Shown piece by piece: positions 23,531 to 36,300 of a stretch of DNA of 64,000 bases. Position 1 is the stretch's first letter. The number at the start of each line of letters is the position of its first letter. Made by a program: the position numbers and the translations under genes. The DNA is from Casuarina equisetifolia (Eukaryota; Streptophyta; Magnoliopsida; Fagales; Casuarinaceae): positions 16,307,583 through 16,371,582 of the forward strand of contig CM052359.1 of NCBI GenBank assembly GCA_028551475.1, in the 5' to 3' direction. The notes under the pieces are model-generated. The model ran no database searches, was not told the DNA's origin, and worked only from the letters and a program-made list of their open reading frames with translations.

Positions 23531-23760
23531 TGTTGACCATAACCTTTGACATGACTGTAGCTCCTACACTTGCTGGACCTACACCTCACACTTGAGTACT
23601 CCTAGACTAGGGGTACCTGTATCTTGTACATTGTACATTGTGCTCACATAATGTAACACACACCGTAAAACACACACTATAAAACAAATACGACAATAAT
23701 AGAATTCTATTGACCTTTTCCAAGTAATCTATTACGGTTCTGGCTACTCAATATTCAACT
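23531..23760 (+). repeat. Ale-1 3' LTR (230 bp)
   Basis: It starts TGTTGACCATAACC directly after the polypurine tract GCAAGGGGG (23522-23530) and ends CAATATTCAACT before target duplication GTTTT. It is the closest mobile sequence upstream of LepA. Confidence 0.93.
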
Positions 23761-23765
23761 GTTTT

Positions 23766-24126
23766 TGATGAGATATTCTAGAAACTAATTAGTTAATGGG
23801 AGACTCAAAGCTGGGAAAAGTTTTATCACCTTGAAGATGTAACTATTTAATCTTAAAATCTTATTTTGAACAAAATAAAATAATATTTTTTTTCCCTTCA
23901 CCCAAATATTCTTCAGTGTGGGCTTTTGGGCCCTCCGAAGAGTTCGTTCAGCACTAAGCCTATCAAACTCTGACCCAAGGCCATCTCAGCTGGGCTTAGC
24001 TAAAATACAATGGTCCACTGTTAGGTCCTCCTTATCCTGGCTTTTGTGCGGCGTTGAGGCTTCTGTGGGTGGGGGTGCATATAAATAATGCGACTCGCAC
24101 AGGGAGCAACGAAATTAAATCGCGTA
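23766..24126 (+). promoter_or_regulatory. promoter and 5' leader of the plastid LepA gene
   Basis: A TATA box (TATAAATA) lies at 24080-24087, so transcription should start near 24110-24120. That leaves a very short leader before ATG 24127. Three TGGGCY motifs, at 23919-23924, 23927-23932 and 23991-23996, match site II elements common in plant genes for translation and organelle proteins. The ATG at 24088 is in frame but overlaps the TATA box, so it is probably not transcribed. The region is only about 360 bp because Ale-1 lies upstream. Confidence 0.7.
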
Positions 24127-24384
24127 ATGGCGGCGACCATCTCTTCTCGCGCGCTTCTCTTATCCAGTAACGACCCTCAACGCCGGCACCAACGCCATTG
24201 CTGCCAAACTCTTACCTCTACAACAAGAACAAGTAGAAGCTACTTGGACTTGTCTGCGCTTCCACTTCCTCTTACCACCAGAGTCTCGGTTTCCCGGCCG
24301 ATAGGGTTCCGAGTCCTTTGCCAGTCCACAGGCTTCTCCCACCTGGACCTCGCTGTGCAAGTCGGTCAAGATCGACTTCTTAAG
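24127..24384 (+). other. LEPA: LepA exon 1: predicted chloroplast transit peptide
   Basis: Residues 1-86 begin [14 protein letters not shown] and are rich in serine, threonine and arginine with almost no acidic residues until the end. This is typical of a stroma-targeting leader. The cleavage site is not obvious; LCQSTGF near residue 64 is a reasonable area. The translational GTPase core starts at exon 2, and bacterial LepA begins at the equivalent of residue 87-92. Confidence 0.8.
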
Positions 24385-27300
24385 GTCAGCTGCGTGCAAA
24401 TCAACTACTAACTTCCTTCTATAGGGCCATTTGCTCAGCTACCTTTACTTCTTGGTTTTAAAACTGCAGGTTCCTGTGTCTAACATCAGGAATTTCTGCA
24501 TCATTGCGCATATCGACCATGGGAAGTCAACTTTGGCAGATAAACTGCTCCAGATGACAGGAACTGTACAGAAGCGGGAGATGAAGGAACAATTTCTTGA
24601 TAACATGGATTTGGAGAGAGAGAGAGGCATCACTATCAAACTGCAGGTTTGATGAGTTTTGGGAGATTTATTCCTACATTTTATTTTGTTCCATTACACA
24701 GCTTGTCCAGGTGGCACTTGTGCCTTTGATATGCGGTTCTGTACTCTCTTCTTCGTTCACTTTCGCTCGATTATCATTAAATTCTGAACATCATAGTTGT
24801 TCTTGACTGCCATCTTCATAGCACTAACTTGCTCCCGCAAGAGTCGAAATGGCGTGGTTGGCACTTTTTAATTGATTCTATTATTATAGTCGTGGTTGTA
24901 TGTATAATTGACTAAGAGGAATCTCAATCTGAACCGGATACTATGACAACCGGTATAGATGATATACGGAGTTTATCAATAAAAACAATGCAAAATTGAC
25001 GCATTACCTATAGAACAGAAAGATAACTGGATGAACTTGGTTCCAGTAACTATTGCCTGTTTCTTTTTTACTCTCGAAAGGGAAATGCCAAAAAAATATC
25101 TCCAATACACTTATTGCATAAACATTTTTCTCCTATTTGGGCCTATTATCTGATGCAGCCACTTTCATTAGGTACTTGTTTACTCAATTTGTAAGATTTC
25201 TTTCCCTTGGAAAAATCAGCAACAGAACTAATGCTTCTATCTTGATTTTTTGTTATTTTGTGGTGCCATAAGATTTTTTTTTTCATTCTAATTAATTCAA
25301 TCAAATAGAAAGTACTTCTTCCTCAGCTCTGAGTCAGTGATTATTATATTTTAGGGTTCTGCATGTGTACTTGATGAGCTTCTTTGAACTTGAAATATTG
25401 CTCAGATTTTGCACTTTCAACCGAGACTGAACTTATGCTTCTCTGATTTTCCACTCTCAACTAAGAATGAATTTACACTTGTGTTTTAGTCTGCTTCCTG
25501 TTGAAAAAAAAAAGTTCAATACTGTAGATCTCCTTCTTAGTATGCATTAGTAATAACTAGTTTCTCCTCTCCCGGTTTGGGGCTTGATGGAATCATGCAT
25601 ACAAATATGATGATAAGCAATACATTAGGGAGAACTCTCTCTATGTGTTTCATCAAGCTCTAATATTTTTAATAGCCTTTTCTCTTACATTGCTATGCTG
25701 CAACTGGCATGGTACATCTGATCTGCCTTTTTAGCTTGGATGTATGTTAGTGAGATGAACATTGCCTTCTGAAGTTGATGCCTTCAATGTTTTGTGATCT
25801 TTTACTATTAGTCAAATATATCCTTAGCATTAGAAACTGATTTATTTATTTGTGTATCCCTTTGTTGTAGGCATCTCGAATGCGTTATATGCTTCAAACT
25901 GAACCGTATTGCCTGAATCTAATTGATACCCCAGGGCATGTAGATTTCTCTTATGAGGTATATGAATTTTCCTATTATCTAGTCAACATCTAATTGTCTA
26001 TCTGTGATTCAGTAATTCACTGGTGCATAAAACTGCATTAACACTTCAGAAACTCATCAAGGGTAACAAGAAAAATATTGTGCTATCCAATGCTTATATT
26101 GCTGATACTGTTTATGGCTGTCAACTATTAGATTCATGATAATTGATACTTCATTACATGATGAATGTGTTACCAATTGGGTACAATTTTTCAAAGAAGC
26201 TTCTATTTGTAGCCGTCTGGTGTTACCTATGAATTTCCCATATGCCTGAGTCTTGAATATCTTGAGATCTGATTGGGTCCCCTTATTATCACGGGAGTGC
26301 TTCAGACATCTCTACAGTAGTTATTTGATGTTTCTTCCTCATAGCATCATGCTAGCTTTTGTTGCAACTTGAAACTTTGTCATGTTGCTCGCATCATTTT
26401 TCTCCAACTCTTGGCCTAAGAGAATGATTATACAGTGCAAGTTTCTTAGCCTATGACCGTTGAAGCATTTTGGTGTTGTGCTATTTTCCTCTCACCGCAG
26501 CCCAATCTTCTGCTCACAAGGGCTGTGTATATGCCTCGAGGCATGCTCATTTAACCAACCTTTAGCATCAGACAAAGTTGCAGATCAGGATGTTTCAGAA
26601 ACTGGTCATTTTCTCTGTTCAATCTAATGATAGCCAGGTTATGCTGTAGTGTGGTATTGTTCAGAAACACCTTTGCTTTGACGTGAAAACAAAGTTTTAA
26701 AAATTCATTTGTCTTTTGCTTTGTCAATTTTAGGACAAACTTTGTTGCTTCTCTTAATTCTGTGCATTAATACTACTCTTGTTTTGCTGCTAGTTTTATG
26801 AATCAAATTATTGAGAATATGTTTTTTTAGCCTTGGATTTCTCAGCCAGTCCAATCTGTCAAGTCTCTGGCATGTTTCAGTCATAAAGTATGTAGCAATG
26901 CATTTAGTGATTTATTTATGAAATATTTAGACTTCTCTTTCTACTTCATTCTCTGCATCTAGGTTTCTCGATCTCTTGCTGCATGTGAGGGAGCTCTTCT
27001 AGTTGTAGATGCTTCTCAGGTAATCATTAGCCACTTTAGTTCTTTTAACTTGTTGATTCAGTGAATTAAACACACTACATTTGTTACAAATGGTTATTGT
27101 TGTAATGTGGATAGACTTTGAAATTTTACTTCTGTTTAGTATGATCAAACTTGGAAATAGCCATCTTGCAAGATTCTGTTGTTAAGACTTGGAAATGATT
27201 ATTGACAATGCTTTTTTATGTTATAGGGAGTTGAAGCACAAACACTAGCCAATGTTTACTTGGCCTTGGAAAACAATCTAGAAATCATCCCTGTAAGTAG

Positions 27301-30300
27301 GTAGTTGTGCTTATTATTATATTTCACTGCTGGTTTTTGTCTTCTATTTTTTTTTTTTTGGGGAACTATTATAATCGTCTTTATTTTTTTCTTTCCTTTT
27401 AGGTGGTGACTTTTCTTTGGAATGTTTATATAGTAGTGAATATAGTTGCTTCAAGGAGTCATTCATAAGGTTCTGAAAAATGGTTTAAAAGGCCTTGATT
27501 CAGTGATAGCAGTTCTCTAAAACATATCATGTGATTTGCTTCTGGTGAGCTTTTATTGTTGAGATGGTTCAGAATATTTACAGAGTTGGTTGAAAGATAT
27601 ATGACATTCTCATAGAACCCAGATTTGCAAGTGGTTTTGCATAATTGAGCCTTCGAGTCAAATGTAGGCTTATTTACGTATGAAATTCCAAGACTATTTT
27701 TACTGATGTGCAAAAATCAACTTTCTAATGACAACATCCAATCTTCATTGCAATATGGAAGTGCAATCAATGAATTGACGTGAAAGCCTGTACATGTTCA
27801 AAACCCTAAATTGAGAGGTAAGGCATGAGTTCTCACCTCGAGGGATCAATTTATTGAAATCTAACTTTAATACACTAATGATTATATACTAACAACTCTG
27901 GGAGTGATTGAAGATTCAAAGTTACCCGCTTAAATAATTCTCTTGTCAGGACATTATGCTCTATTTTTGTGACCTTGTATGCCTAACCGCTGCTTTACCA
28001 AGTATTTCTTTTTCTTCCCTTTTTCCATTCTCATGGTTCTTGATTCTTCTGATTATTGTTCCTTTTTGGGGATTCCATATATCTACGGGCTGTTCTTGGT
28101 GTCTGTTTAATACAACTTTTGGACCAGAGAGAGAGAAAAGAAAATGGAAATAAGACAGAGAAAGAAAATTATCCTTTTAAATGTATGGATGTTATAGCTA
28201 TAGAGTTGGAACCACTTGTAATATGTGGTCATTGGCAATTATCGCATAGCACATCTCTAAAATTTATGATTGTAGTTTCCAGGAATAAAAGCCATGGATC
28301 CCGAAATCCCAGGAATTTCTTTCTCATTGTGCATTTAGTTGAATGTCATTTGACCTTAGACCATTAACATAATGTATCTTATACATGTTACACTTAAGGT
28401 TAAGTTTATTGGTAAAGGTGATGGGTGACTTAAGGTAGACCATCTAAAAAGGTCCGAAACTCAACAAGATAGTGCACTCTTTTACTTGAGTGAGAACCAG
28501 TGGATGATTCATGATTTACTTGTTTTTGCCTTGCCTGTAATTCAGGAAGTACTGTTGTGTTCCTTAGTTGGAATAGTTAAGTTTCTTGTTGGTATGGTTA
28601 CAGCATTAGAATTACCAACAAACCAACTTTTCAACTTCCAAGAGAAGTTTCAGTCAGAAAGGGAAGGTAAACTCATTCTGGAAAAATATTGAGGAGAAAT
28701 TTAAGTGAAGTAGGTATTCTTGCTCCATTCAAGGATGTTGGCTTGGAATCTCTAAATTGGTCTCTAGTAGTCCACAAAAGATTGGCTTGAACATGTATCA
28801 ATCATACAGGAGACAATCTGTTTCCACTTGGATGCAGTGGCGAGTTGAGGCCAGTCATGGAGCTGCTTGACTTAAAAATAATATTTAAAGAGGCATAGTG
28901 TTTGGTTCTAGTGAATAAGTGCATGGTAATAATCGACTCTCTGTAAAATCATAGTTTAACAACATCCAGTGGAGTACTGGATTCTATTTTATCCGGACCT
29001 CAAAATCTCATTTGAGTTCTTTTTTTTTCGGGTTGTTGCATGTCATAGTAATAATCAACTGTCTGTAAAATCATAGTTTAACATCTAGTGGAGTACTGGG
29101 ATTCTATTTTATCCGCACATCATAATCTCATCCGAGAAGTTTGTTTTGGCTGTTGCATGTCACTTGTACTGATGCTGGTAATTGAGAGGTTCTGGTACCT
29201 TTGAACTCATGTAATATCCATTAACTGGAAGAAAACAAAAACATGTTTCTGCCAGTACTCATGTATGACTTATTTGAAGTTGTTATTACCCAAACAGCTT
29301 GATATCACTCTTTTTCTTCACATCCTTTGATATATGTTTTCCTTGATGCTCCTGCCAATGCATAAACAAGTAAATTGTGTTTTTGTGGGCATATTCATAT
29401 TCATTGACTTTTTGGTACAGGTTTTGAACAAAATAGATCTTCCAGGTGCTGAACCAGATCGTGTTGTGAGGGAGATTGAAGAGGTTGGTGCCAAAAAAAA
29501 TTAAAGAAAAAAGAAAAAATAATTCTATATCTATGGGTGTAGCATATATTAAAACGTTTTCTTTCCTGGAAAAGATTGTTTCCTTTTTCTAGGCCTGGTC
29601 TCTTTAAAACTAATTTGCTAGTTAGTCCTGAGGAGAAGATCATTAGAGATTCCAGGTATGAGTGGGATGGAGGCCAAATATGAGCCAAGCTTGATGTTCA
29701 ACAGTGTTTCTTTTTTAACAACATTGTATATGGCATCTAAACATACATGAGAGAGCCGCATAGGTGGAAGTAACTTTCAGTGTCTTTCTATGTTACGGCA
29801 CAAAGTTATTCATTTTCGTTATTCCTTTTGTTTTTTTTTTTTGTTTGGTCACAGTACAAATATTCACGGTGGATCTTGTTCCCAATTGCAAATGTTTTCA
29901 CTTCAAAACAGGGAATCAGTGTTATTTGCATCTTTAGAGGGACGAATGGAAGGCCAAATTCCAGAAACATAATGAAATGAAGCTGATGTGAAAAGAAATA
30001 GGAACAAGCAGAATCATTTAGAGGGAAGAAGAAGTAGAGAGACAATGAATAGTCATGAGCACAACAGAGAAAGTGAAGTTGAGAAAATGATAAAAAAAAA
30101 TAGAGAAAGTGGAAAGGGAGAGAAAAGAATATGGATAGCAAATATAATGCAGAAGCTCTGTCAAATACTTCTACTTTTACTCATAACTGGTATTCATCTT
30201 TTGTTGGACATCCTAGAATCTCAAAAACCCGTAAATGCTTGGAACTCCTGTGAAAGGAACATCAGCCTAAAGAGGATAGTTGAGATGTTTTCTTATAGTT

Positions 30301-33300
30301 ATGTTATAATTTCATACTCTTGGGAATTTGCGTTTTTTTTTTCTAAGAGATATTAACTAATATTTCACCAGTGAGGAGGAGAACCATAATTTCATTGTTC
30401 TTTTTTCTGATAAGCCATTTTCCATCTTTCTTAGTTTTCTCTATTTTTTCTTGTAATGGTTCAGTTTGGTGCCAAAGCAGATCTAATTCTGATAATCAAC
30501 TTAGAAGAAAACATAGTGAATACTGTGGTACAGTTGTTGACATCAGCTTTATGGATGCTAATGTTGCCCCTACGGATGCTGATGGTCTTGTGGAGAAGAA
30601 AAGCTTAGTGCTCAGATTGGCGCGCTATGAGTCTCTCACCTGTGACCCCCATGGTCTTCAAGAGGTCTTTTTGAGGATGATTTTTCTGTCAAATGCAATT
30701 AGGGTAGGGAGATGATCCAAGGCTTGGAAGAGATAGTTGGGGAACATTTTCTTTAAATCGAGTTGCTAAAGGTGGTTTTTGGGTTCTTCAGCTGTTTCTT
30801 GTAAGTTCTTACTGGTTTTGGAGAAAAAAGAGGTGCCACTGGTGGTTGTTTGATCTTTGGTAGCTGCACACAAAAGTTTTAGAATGGAAACTTGTTAAAG
30901 GTGTTGATTATGAAGGACAGGCCAGCATAAAAAGATATGTCATATTGCACTGACCAGAATTGGCTAGTCATTTATCAGTGCGTCAAATGGAAGAGATGAC
31001 CTTTAGATGATAGGTTATTTAGTGGCTCAAGAAAAAGGGAGATGAGAAAGAAGATGCTGCTTTGTTTGACTATGACATCTTGAGAAATGGACTAAATTTT
31101 TTGTTGCTGTCTTATTTTTAGTTAGCCTGATCGTTGTGTGCTGGACTATTTGGCTGGATATTTGAGTTCAGGATAACAAAGAAGTCTAGATTCCCAACAT
31201 CTATATAATGAGAGGCTGTCAAATTTGATCTCCTATAGTGGCTATCCAACTCTTCAAATTACAATTATGACGTTGGATAGGTTCACTTTTCTTGCTTTTT
31301 CATAGTTGGCCATGTTATATCCTAGGAGTAGAGGAAAGATAGGGTATTTAATTTGTAGGGTCCCCGCAACAACTTAGATGATTTGACTTATGATAAGTAG
31401 GTAGAAAGCCATCATGTTGTGCTTATAAAATTCGATGTCAAAATTACTCAAGGATACTTATTCTGTCTGTAGACAAAGGATGTTTGAAATGCAACGTCAA
31501 ACATATTTGAGATGAGGAATGCACATATGTATGAATTCTGAAACAAGAAATCCATGGAATAAACCAAGTTGGGTGGTTCATCAACAAGCTATGCTCGTAG
31601 GTTTCTTGGTTTGTGGTAGAACTTATCTCATTATGAGAATTTTAGGCTGATTGTGCACTAGATGCTGTGAAAATTTAAAAGGAGATAGAAAAGGAGCACA
31701 TTTATGAGTTCTTGGTTGGCTTATATTGATAGGATCCAGTTAATATTTGAATTTTTGACAGTTCATGTTTGAGGGAGACATGGCATGCTTATGATGGTGA
31801 AAGTCGTTGCAGTATTATGCGACATTCCATTTAACAAAAAAAAAAAAGAAAGCAACCTACTCTGTTTAGTCTATTTCAATGTAATACCAGAGGGAGATTC
31901 CCGAAGTTGGGATGATGGTCCTACAAGAGTTTTTTTTTTTTTTTTTTATTGTTGTTGGGGGGGGGGGGGGGGGGGGGGGGGGGCATCCAGGTGCAGCCGG
32001 TCCTTATGTTAATGACAGTCCTATGGTAGAGGCATCAATTCCAGACTTGATCTAGTTCTACTTTTGATAATGCTGGTTACCTTAGTAGGAAAGGATAGAC
32101 GCACTTTATTGACTTATAAGTTGATTGGAAAGATGCATTTCTTGTACCCCTGCTGCTCATATCAATATTGGCATTTTCTCTGAATGCATTCTTTGAAAAA
32201 TCTGAGGACCCTTGCTTTTTATAGATGATTTTTTCAAACTATTTGAGTGATGGTAAAATTCCTTATAGAAACTGCTTGTTTTGAGAATGCGGGGTGATGC
32301 ACATATACTTGGTGACATCTGTAAATATTTTTATGAACTTGGTGGTATCTATCCGGTCTTTTATGTCATACTCACAATAGAACAGAACCGCTTAGCAAAA
32401 ACATTGGCATCTTCTTTAAGTAGTGTGATCCTTAATGCTTCATTTGCATGTTCTAAAATATTACTAAGGTGATGTCTTACACAAATTGCATGTCATACCA
32501 ATAAGATGCGTCCTTGTGTCTTAGACTTCAAGAGTCCTCACCTTTATCTACTTCCAGATGTGCTTCTCCAGGGATGTTTGGATGTGTTTATACTGCTCAC
32601 CTTTACTGTCCAGCTTGGGATATACTAGATCTCTGGGTACTCAGATATCTCTTACTGGGTTTTTCATGCACTCAGGAGATTGTAAATGTTTTCCTGTAAG
32701 TGAAAATATTAATAGATGCCCCTTTGTTTGATTCACAACCTTAGTTCTGATCAACTTTAACATCTCTTTCAAGGGAGAATCAGAATGAAGAGAAGTTTTC
32801 TTTAAGTTTCTTCCCTATTCCTGCTTGTGTTGGAGCATTACAAACTGCCTCTTGGTGATAAGTCTCCTGCTGATGAGTCATATGAGCCACCTGTAGAGAA
32901 GTTAAGACTAAAGTTTTTGCTACTGACTGAACATCTAAGTCTGACTCAAAGAATACTACTTGAGTAACTAATTTAAACTCTTCAGTGCCTATTGTCAGTG
33001 ATAAAGAGCTTGCTGTTACAGAAAGCAAAGGAGGTCTGTAGTCCCCTTCATCTTACGCCCAAATTGTTTCCTATAAGGAACTGTGTCCAGTGTTCCCTTT
33101 TCTTTTGTTGTCTATTCCTAAATGTTTATAGGAGATACTTGGTGATACAAAGTGGAACGAAGCCAAGATGAAATGAGACCTTTTTCATATATTTATATAT
33201 ATATTAAAAAAGAGATGGAAAATGATGGCATCTCCCTGAATTTTCTTGTGGAAAAAAGGTGGTTGGATGCAAGTGGATGTTTGATGCAAAAATGATGTAA

Positions 33301-36300
33301 GGCCAAATGATATAGTTTATGAAGACACTGGTCTAGTTCCAAATATGAGTTGAATTTGAATCCTACTTGTTTACAGCAAATGTACATTGGATGATGCACC
33401 AGTTTGATACGAAAAAAATACATTTCTTCACAAATACCTAAATGAAAGAAGTTCCAATTGAACTTGAATTTTTCTTTGTAATGATAAAGTGTATAAGCTG
33501 AAAAAGGCAGTGCATAATCTAAAACAATCTTTAAGCTATTGCTTAAGAGGTCTTTGCAAGCTTTTAGAGATGTGATATAAATAAAGTAAAGCTGATTGTA
33601 CATTTTTTCCCCCCTGGGTAATGGTTGTTATTGAATGCGTAAATGATATGAATTGAAAAAATGAAAAACAATGAGGTAGATAAATTTTATTAAATAAAAC
33701 TTACATATTGGTCATATGTGTAAGCAAGAGAAGAACTTGTAGAATTTCCAATAAATAAGCATCAAGTAGTGTTTTCTATACAATCTTAAATAAGTACTAC
33801 TACAGAATATCTTAGTCTGAGTGAGCATTGATGCTCTGCTGTATAAGTAAATATATTAGAAGGAGAACCCTAAGACAACTCTAAGACAGTCTTTCTAGTT
33901 TCTGTCTCCTTTTCCTTCTTATATATGTTTCAACTGGCATTTGATCATGAAACCTGGGGTAAGCAAGTATAGAGGATGGGTAAAGCCCCTTCAGAGGTGA
34001 AGTTTGGGGTAGAATTTATGGAAATGAATGGAAATTAAGGAACCTTAACCAGCGAGCTTCAGAATGGTGTTTTTCCAGATTAGTTGAAATGTAATTGGAA
34101 GGCACAATTTGTACTATTTCTGTATTAGGTAGCTTTTATAGGACTCTAGTTTTATTGCTTCTGATCTTTATTTGTCTTATTGATTTTCTATGCGTTTCTT
34201 CTTTCCCTTTTTTTTGTCGAAGTACCTCTTTATATGGTACCCTAGTGTCTTTTCTGAGTGAATTTAATATTCAAGAAAGGAGCCTACTTTTTCATTATAG
34301 AAGAAATTTTCATTACAGAAAATATTTTTGGGTACTTCTATAATATAATATTGTGTATTTTGAACCAGCGGGTCAAAATTAGTAAGACATGATTTCCAGT
34401 GGGTTTATTTCTTAATTGGTTCTGAACATTTTTAATGTAGGTTGTTGGGTTAGATTGTAGCAGTGCCATTCTCTGCTCTGCTAAGGTTAGTTTTTGATAA
34501 TTAAGTTTGAAAGTGAACTTGACTTAAGTCTGTACTTCATGGAAAGCAGTAGTGTTGGCACTTGTCCTCTTTCGCAGGAGGGAATTGGCATAACTGAAAT
34601 TCTCAATGCTATTGTTGAACGGATTCCCCCACCCAAGGATACTGCTGAAAAGCCATTAAGGGCATTGATATTTGACAGGTACATATTTGATTTGATCACA
34701 TTCTTTTTTATGCCAACCATTCCATTTGATTATGCTGTTGTCATTTACTTCTCTATCAGTTTCTCACCACTAGCAAAAAGGTTTATAAATGAATAGAAGT
34801 TTGAATGTTTTTATGTTTCTTGAATTTAATATGTTTGACAATTTTTTTTAGTTAACAATTTTTAAACTGCTACATCTCTATAATAAAAGAGACATAGTGA
34901 CCTTGTATGAAAGATTGTCACCGTGGCATTCACTCTTTGTTTCATATTGCTTGCTCATAGGTTACTACCTTGGTCACCTAGAAAGGCACTGTCGTCACCC
35001 AACCTATGAGAGATATGGCATGATACAAGACTTCATTTATAACAGATAACATTTTAGAACTCCTAATCCAAGGTGCTTGGGAAGAATCTAATATACCTTC
35101 ACTGGAGTTTTTGAGACCTACATTGTACTTTTTTGTAAAAGGACAATTATTGGGTTGCTAGGCATCTTTGCTGCCAATTTCTAGTGCTTGGGGTTGATTT
35201 GCAACAGGCACTGCCGCTTCTTGGATTAACATGGATGAGCTGGTTCGAGAATTTCACCTGAAGGTAAATGGGAACATGCTCCTTAATAAGACTGGGCAGT
35301 ATGAAAAGATCCATATTGCCAAATCAAATCTCATGGATTAAGGCTAATCCAAAATTTTGAATTTAGAAGACCCTAACTATGGAACTTTTGAATCCACTAG
35401 TTGTAATCATGGGCACTATAAATAGCATAGATAGGTACTTCAATTCTAGATGGGAATTCTTTTATGTCTGCAAATAATCCCAAAAACATGCGCAAGTAGG
35501 ATTTACACTTAATTTTGACTTGTATGTGACCATACTCGTTTAAGGACTTGCACCAAATGAGAGATTCATATACAGTTTTGACAGGGGAGTTTTATCTCTT
35601 CTTCTCCCAGTCTCTCCATTCATAACTCAAAACTTTTCTGAAACTTTACTGTTTTGTATATTTTTACAAAATGATTTCACAAAATTTTACTAGTCATTCC
35701 TTTGAGGCTGTTTATTCTCTTCACATTGACTTCGATTATCCATTAACTTTTGAAAGAAACAGCACATTGGCCACTTTTCCACAAGTTATGTATTCTGTTT
35801 TCTTGAATCTTTTTACAGTTACTATGATTCGTACAGAGGTGTTATTGTATATTTTCGAGTCATTGATGGGACTATAAAGAAAGGTGACCAGATTTATTTT
35901 ATGGCCAGCAAGAAGGTGAGTGCTTGTTCTGGTTCTTCCTTCCTTCAGATTTTACATTAGTGGAATTACCTTGAGTTCTGTGTGCATTGTTTCATACCTT
36001 TCCTTCATCGGTACACTGTGACTAAACCAAAACTTTCTTTTTTTTTTTTTTTCTCCTTTGTTCTTTTAATAACCAGTAATTTGATTGGGGCTCATTTTTT
36101 CGCCTACTGTCCCTTTCAAATATAATTCTGAGCTGCCTTGTGCTGATTTTTTTGACCATGTATCACTAAACTGTAGGATTATTTTGCTGACGAGATTGGA
36201 GTTTTATCTCCCAATCAGTTGCAAGTCAAAGAATTGTTTGCTGGGGAGGTAAAGTCCTACATTTAGATAATTCAATTCTTTGTATAAAATTTATCTCATG

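Larger units (their letters stand above)
17470..23760 (+). mobile_element. Ale-1, full-length Ty1/copia element of Ale/Retrofit type, decayed
   Basis: Two short LTRs (17470-17687 and 23531-23760) bound gag, protease, integrase, RT and RNase H in copia order. The element is flanked by GTTTT at 17465-17469 and 23761-23765, so both ends are original. Integrase and RT blocks (NGIAEWKHRHIVE, SHKLAPRS, VFLGYPLGYRGY) fit the Ale/Retrofit group; the lineage is inferred. The base composition is richer in C than its surroundings. Many stops and frameshifts are present, and a 1.26-kb solo LTR splits integrase at 20254-21516. Its right end lies 366 bp before the LepA start codon. Confidence 0.95.
24470..34678 (+). 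other. LEPA: LepA GTP-binding domain exons (2-8)
   Basis: Exons 2-8 encode residues 87 to about 285 and hold all five G motifs: P-loop, switch [24 protein letters not shown] and SAK. The catalytic histidine of DTPGHVD is present. The domain is spread over 10 kb because of intron 5 (2.1 kb) and intron 6 (29484-34440, about 5 kb). Confidence 0.93.

Noticed and set aside
24088-24126. Upstream in-frame ATG as the LepA start
   Set aside because: It abuts the TATA box, so it is unlikely to be in the mRNA; MAATISS at 24127 also looks like a normal transit peptide start.
29806-30141. Minus-strand frame of 111 codons in LepA intron 6
   Set aside because: Low-complexity F, L and S content opposite a purine-rich stretch; no motif or start context.
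30371-30715. Plus-strand frame of 114 codons in LepA intron 6
   Set aside because: Not close to any family I know. It is noted as a curiosity but not called as a gene because it lies within an intron and has no supporting signal.
33193-33603. Minus-strand frame of 136 codons in LepA intron 6
   Set aside because: No recognised domain, AT-rich and inside an intron; could be chance.
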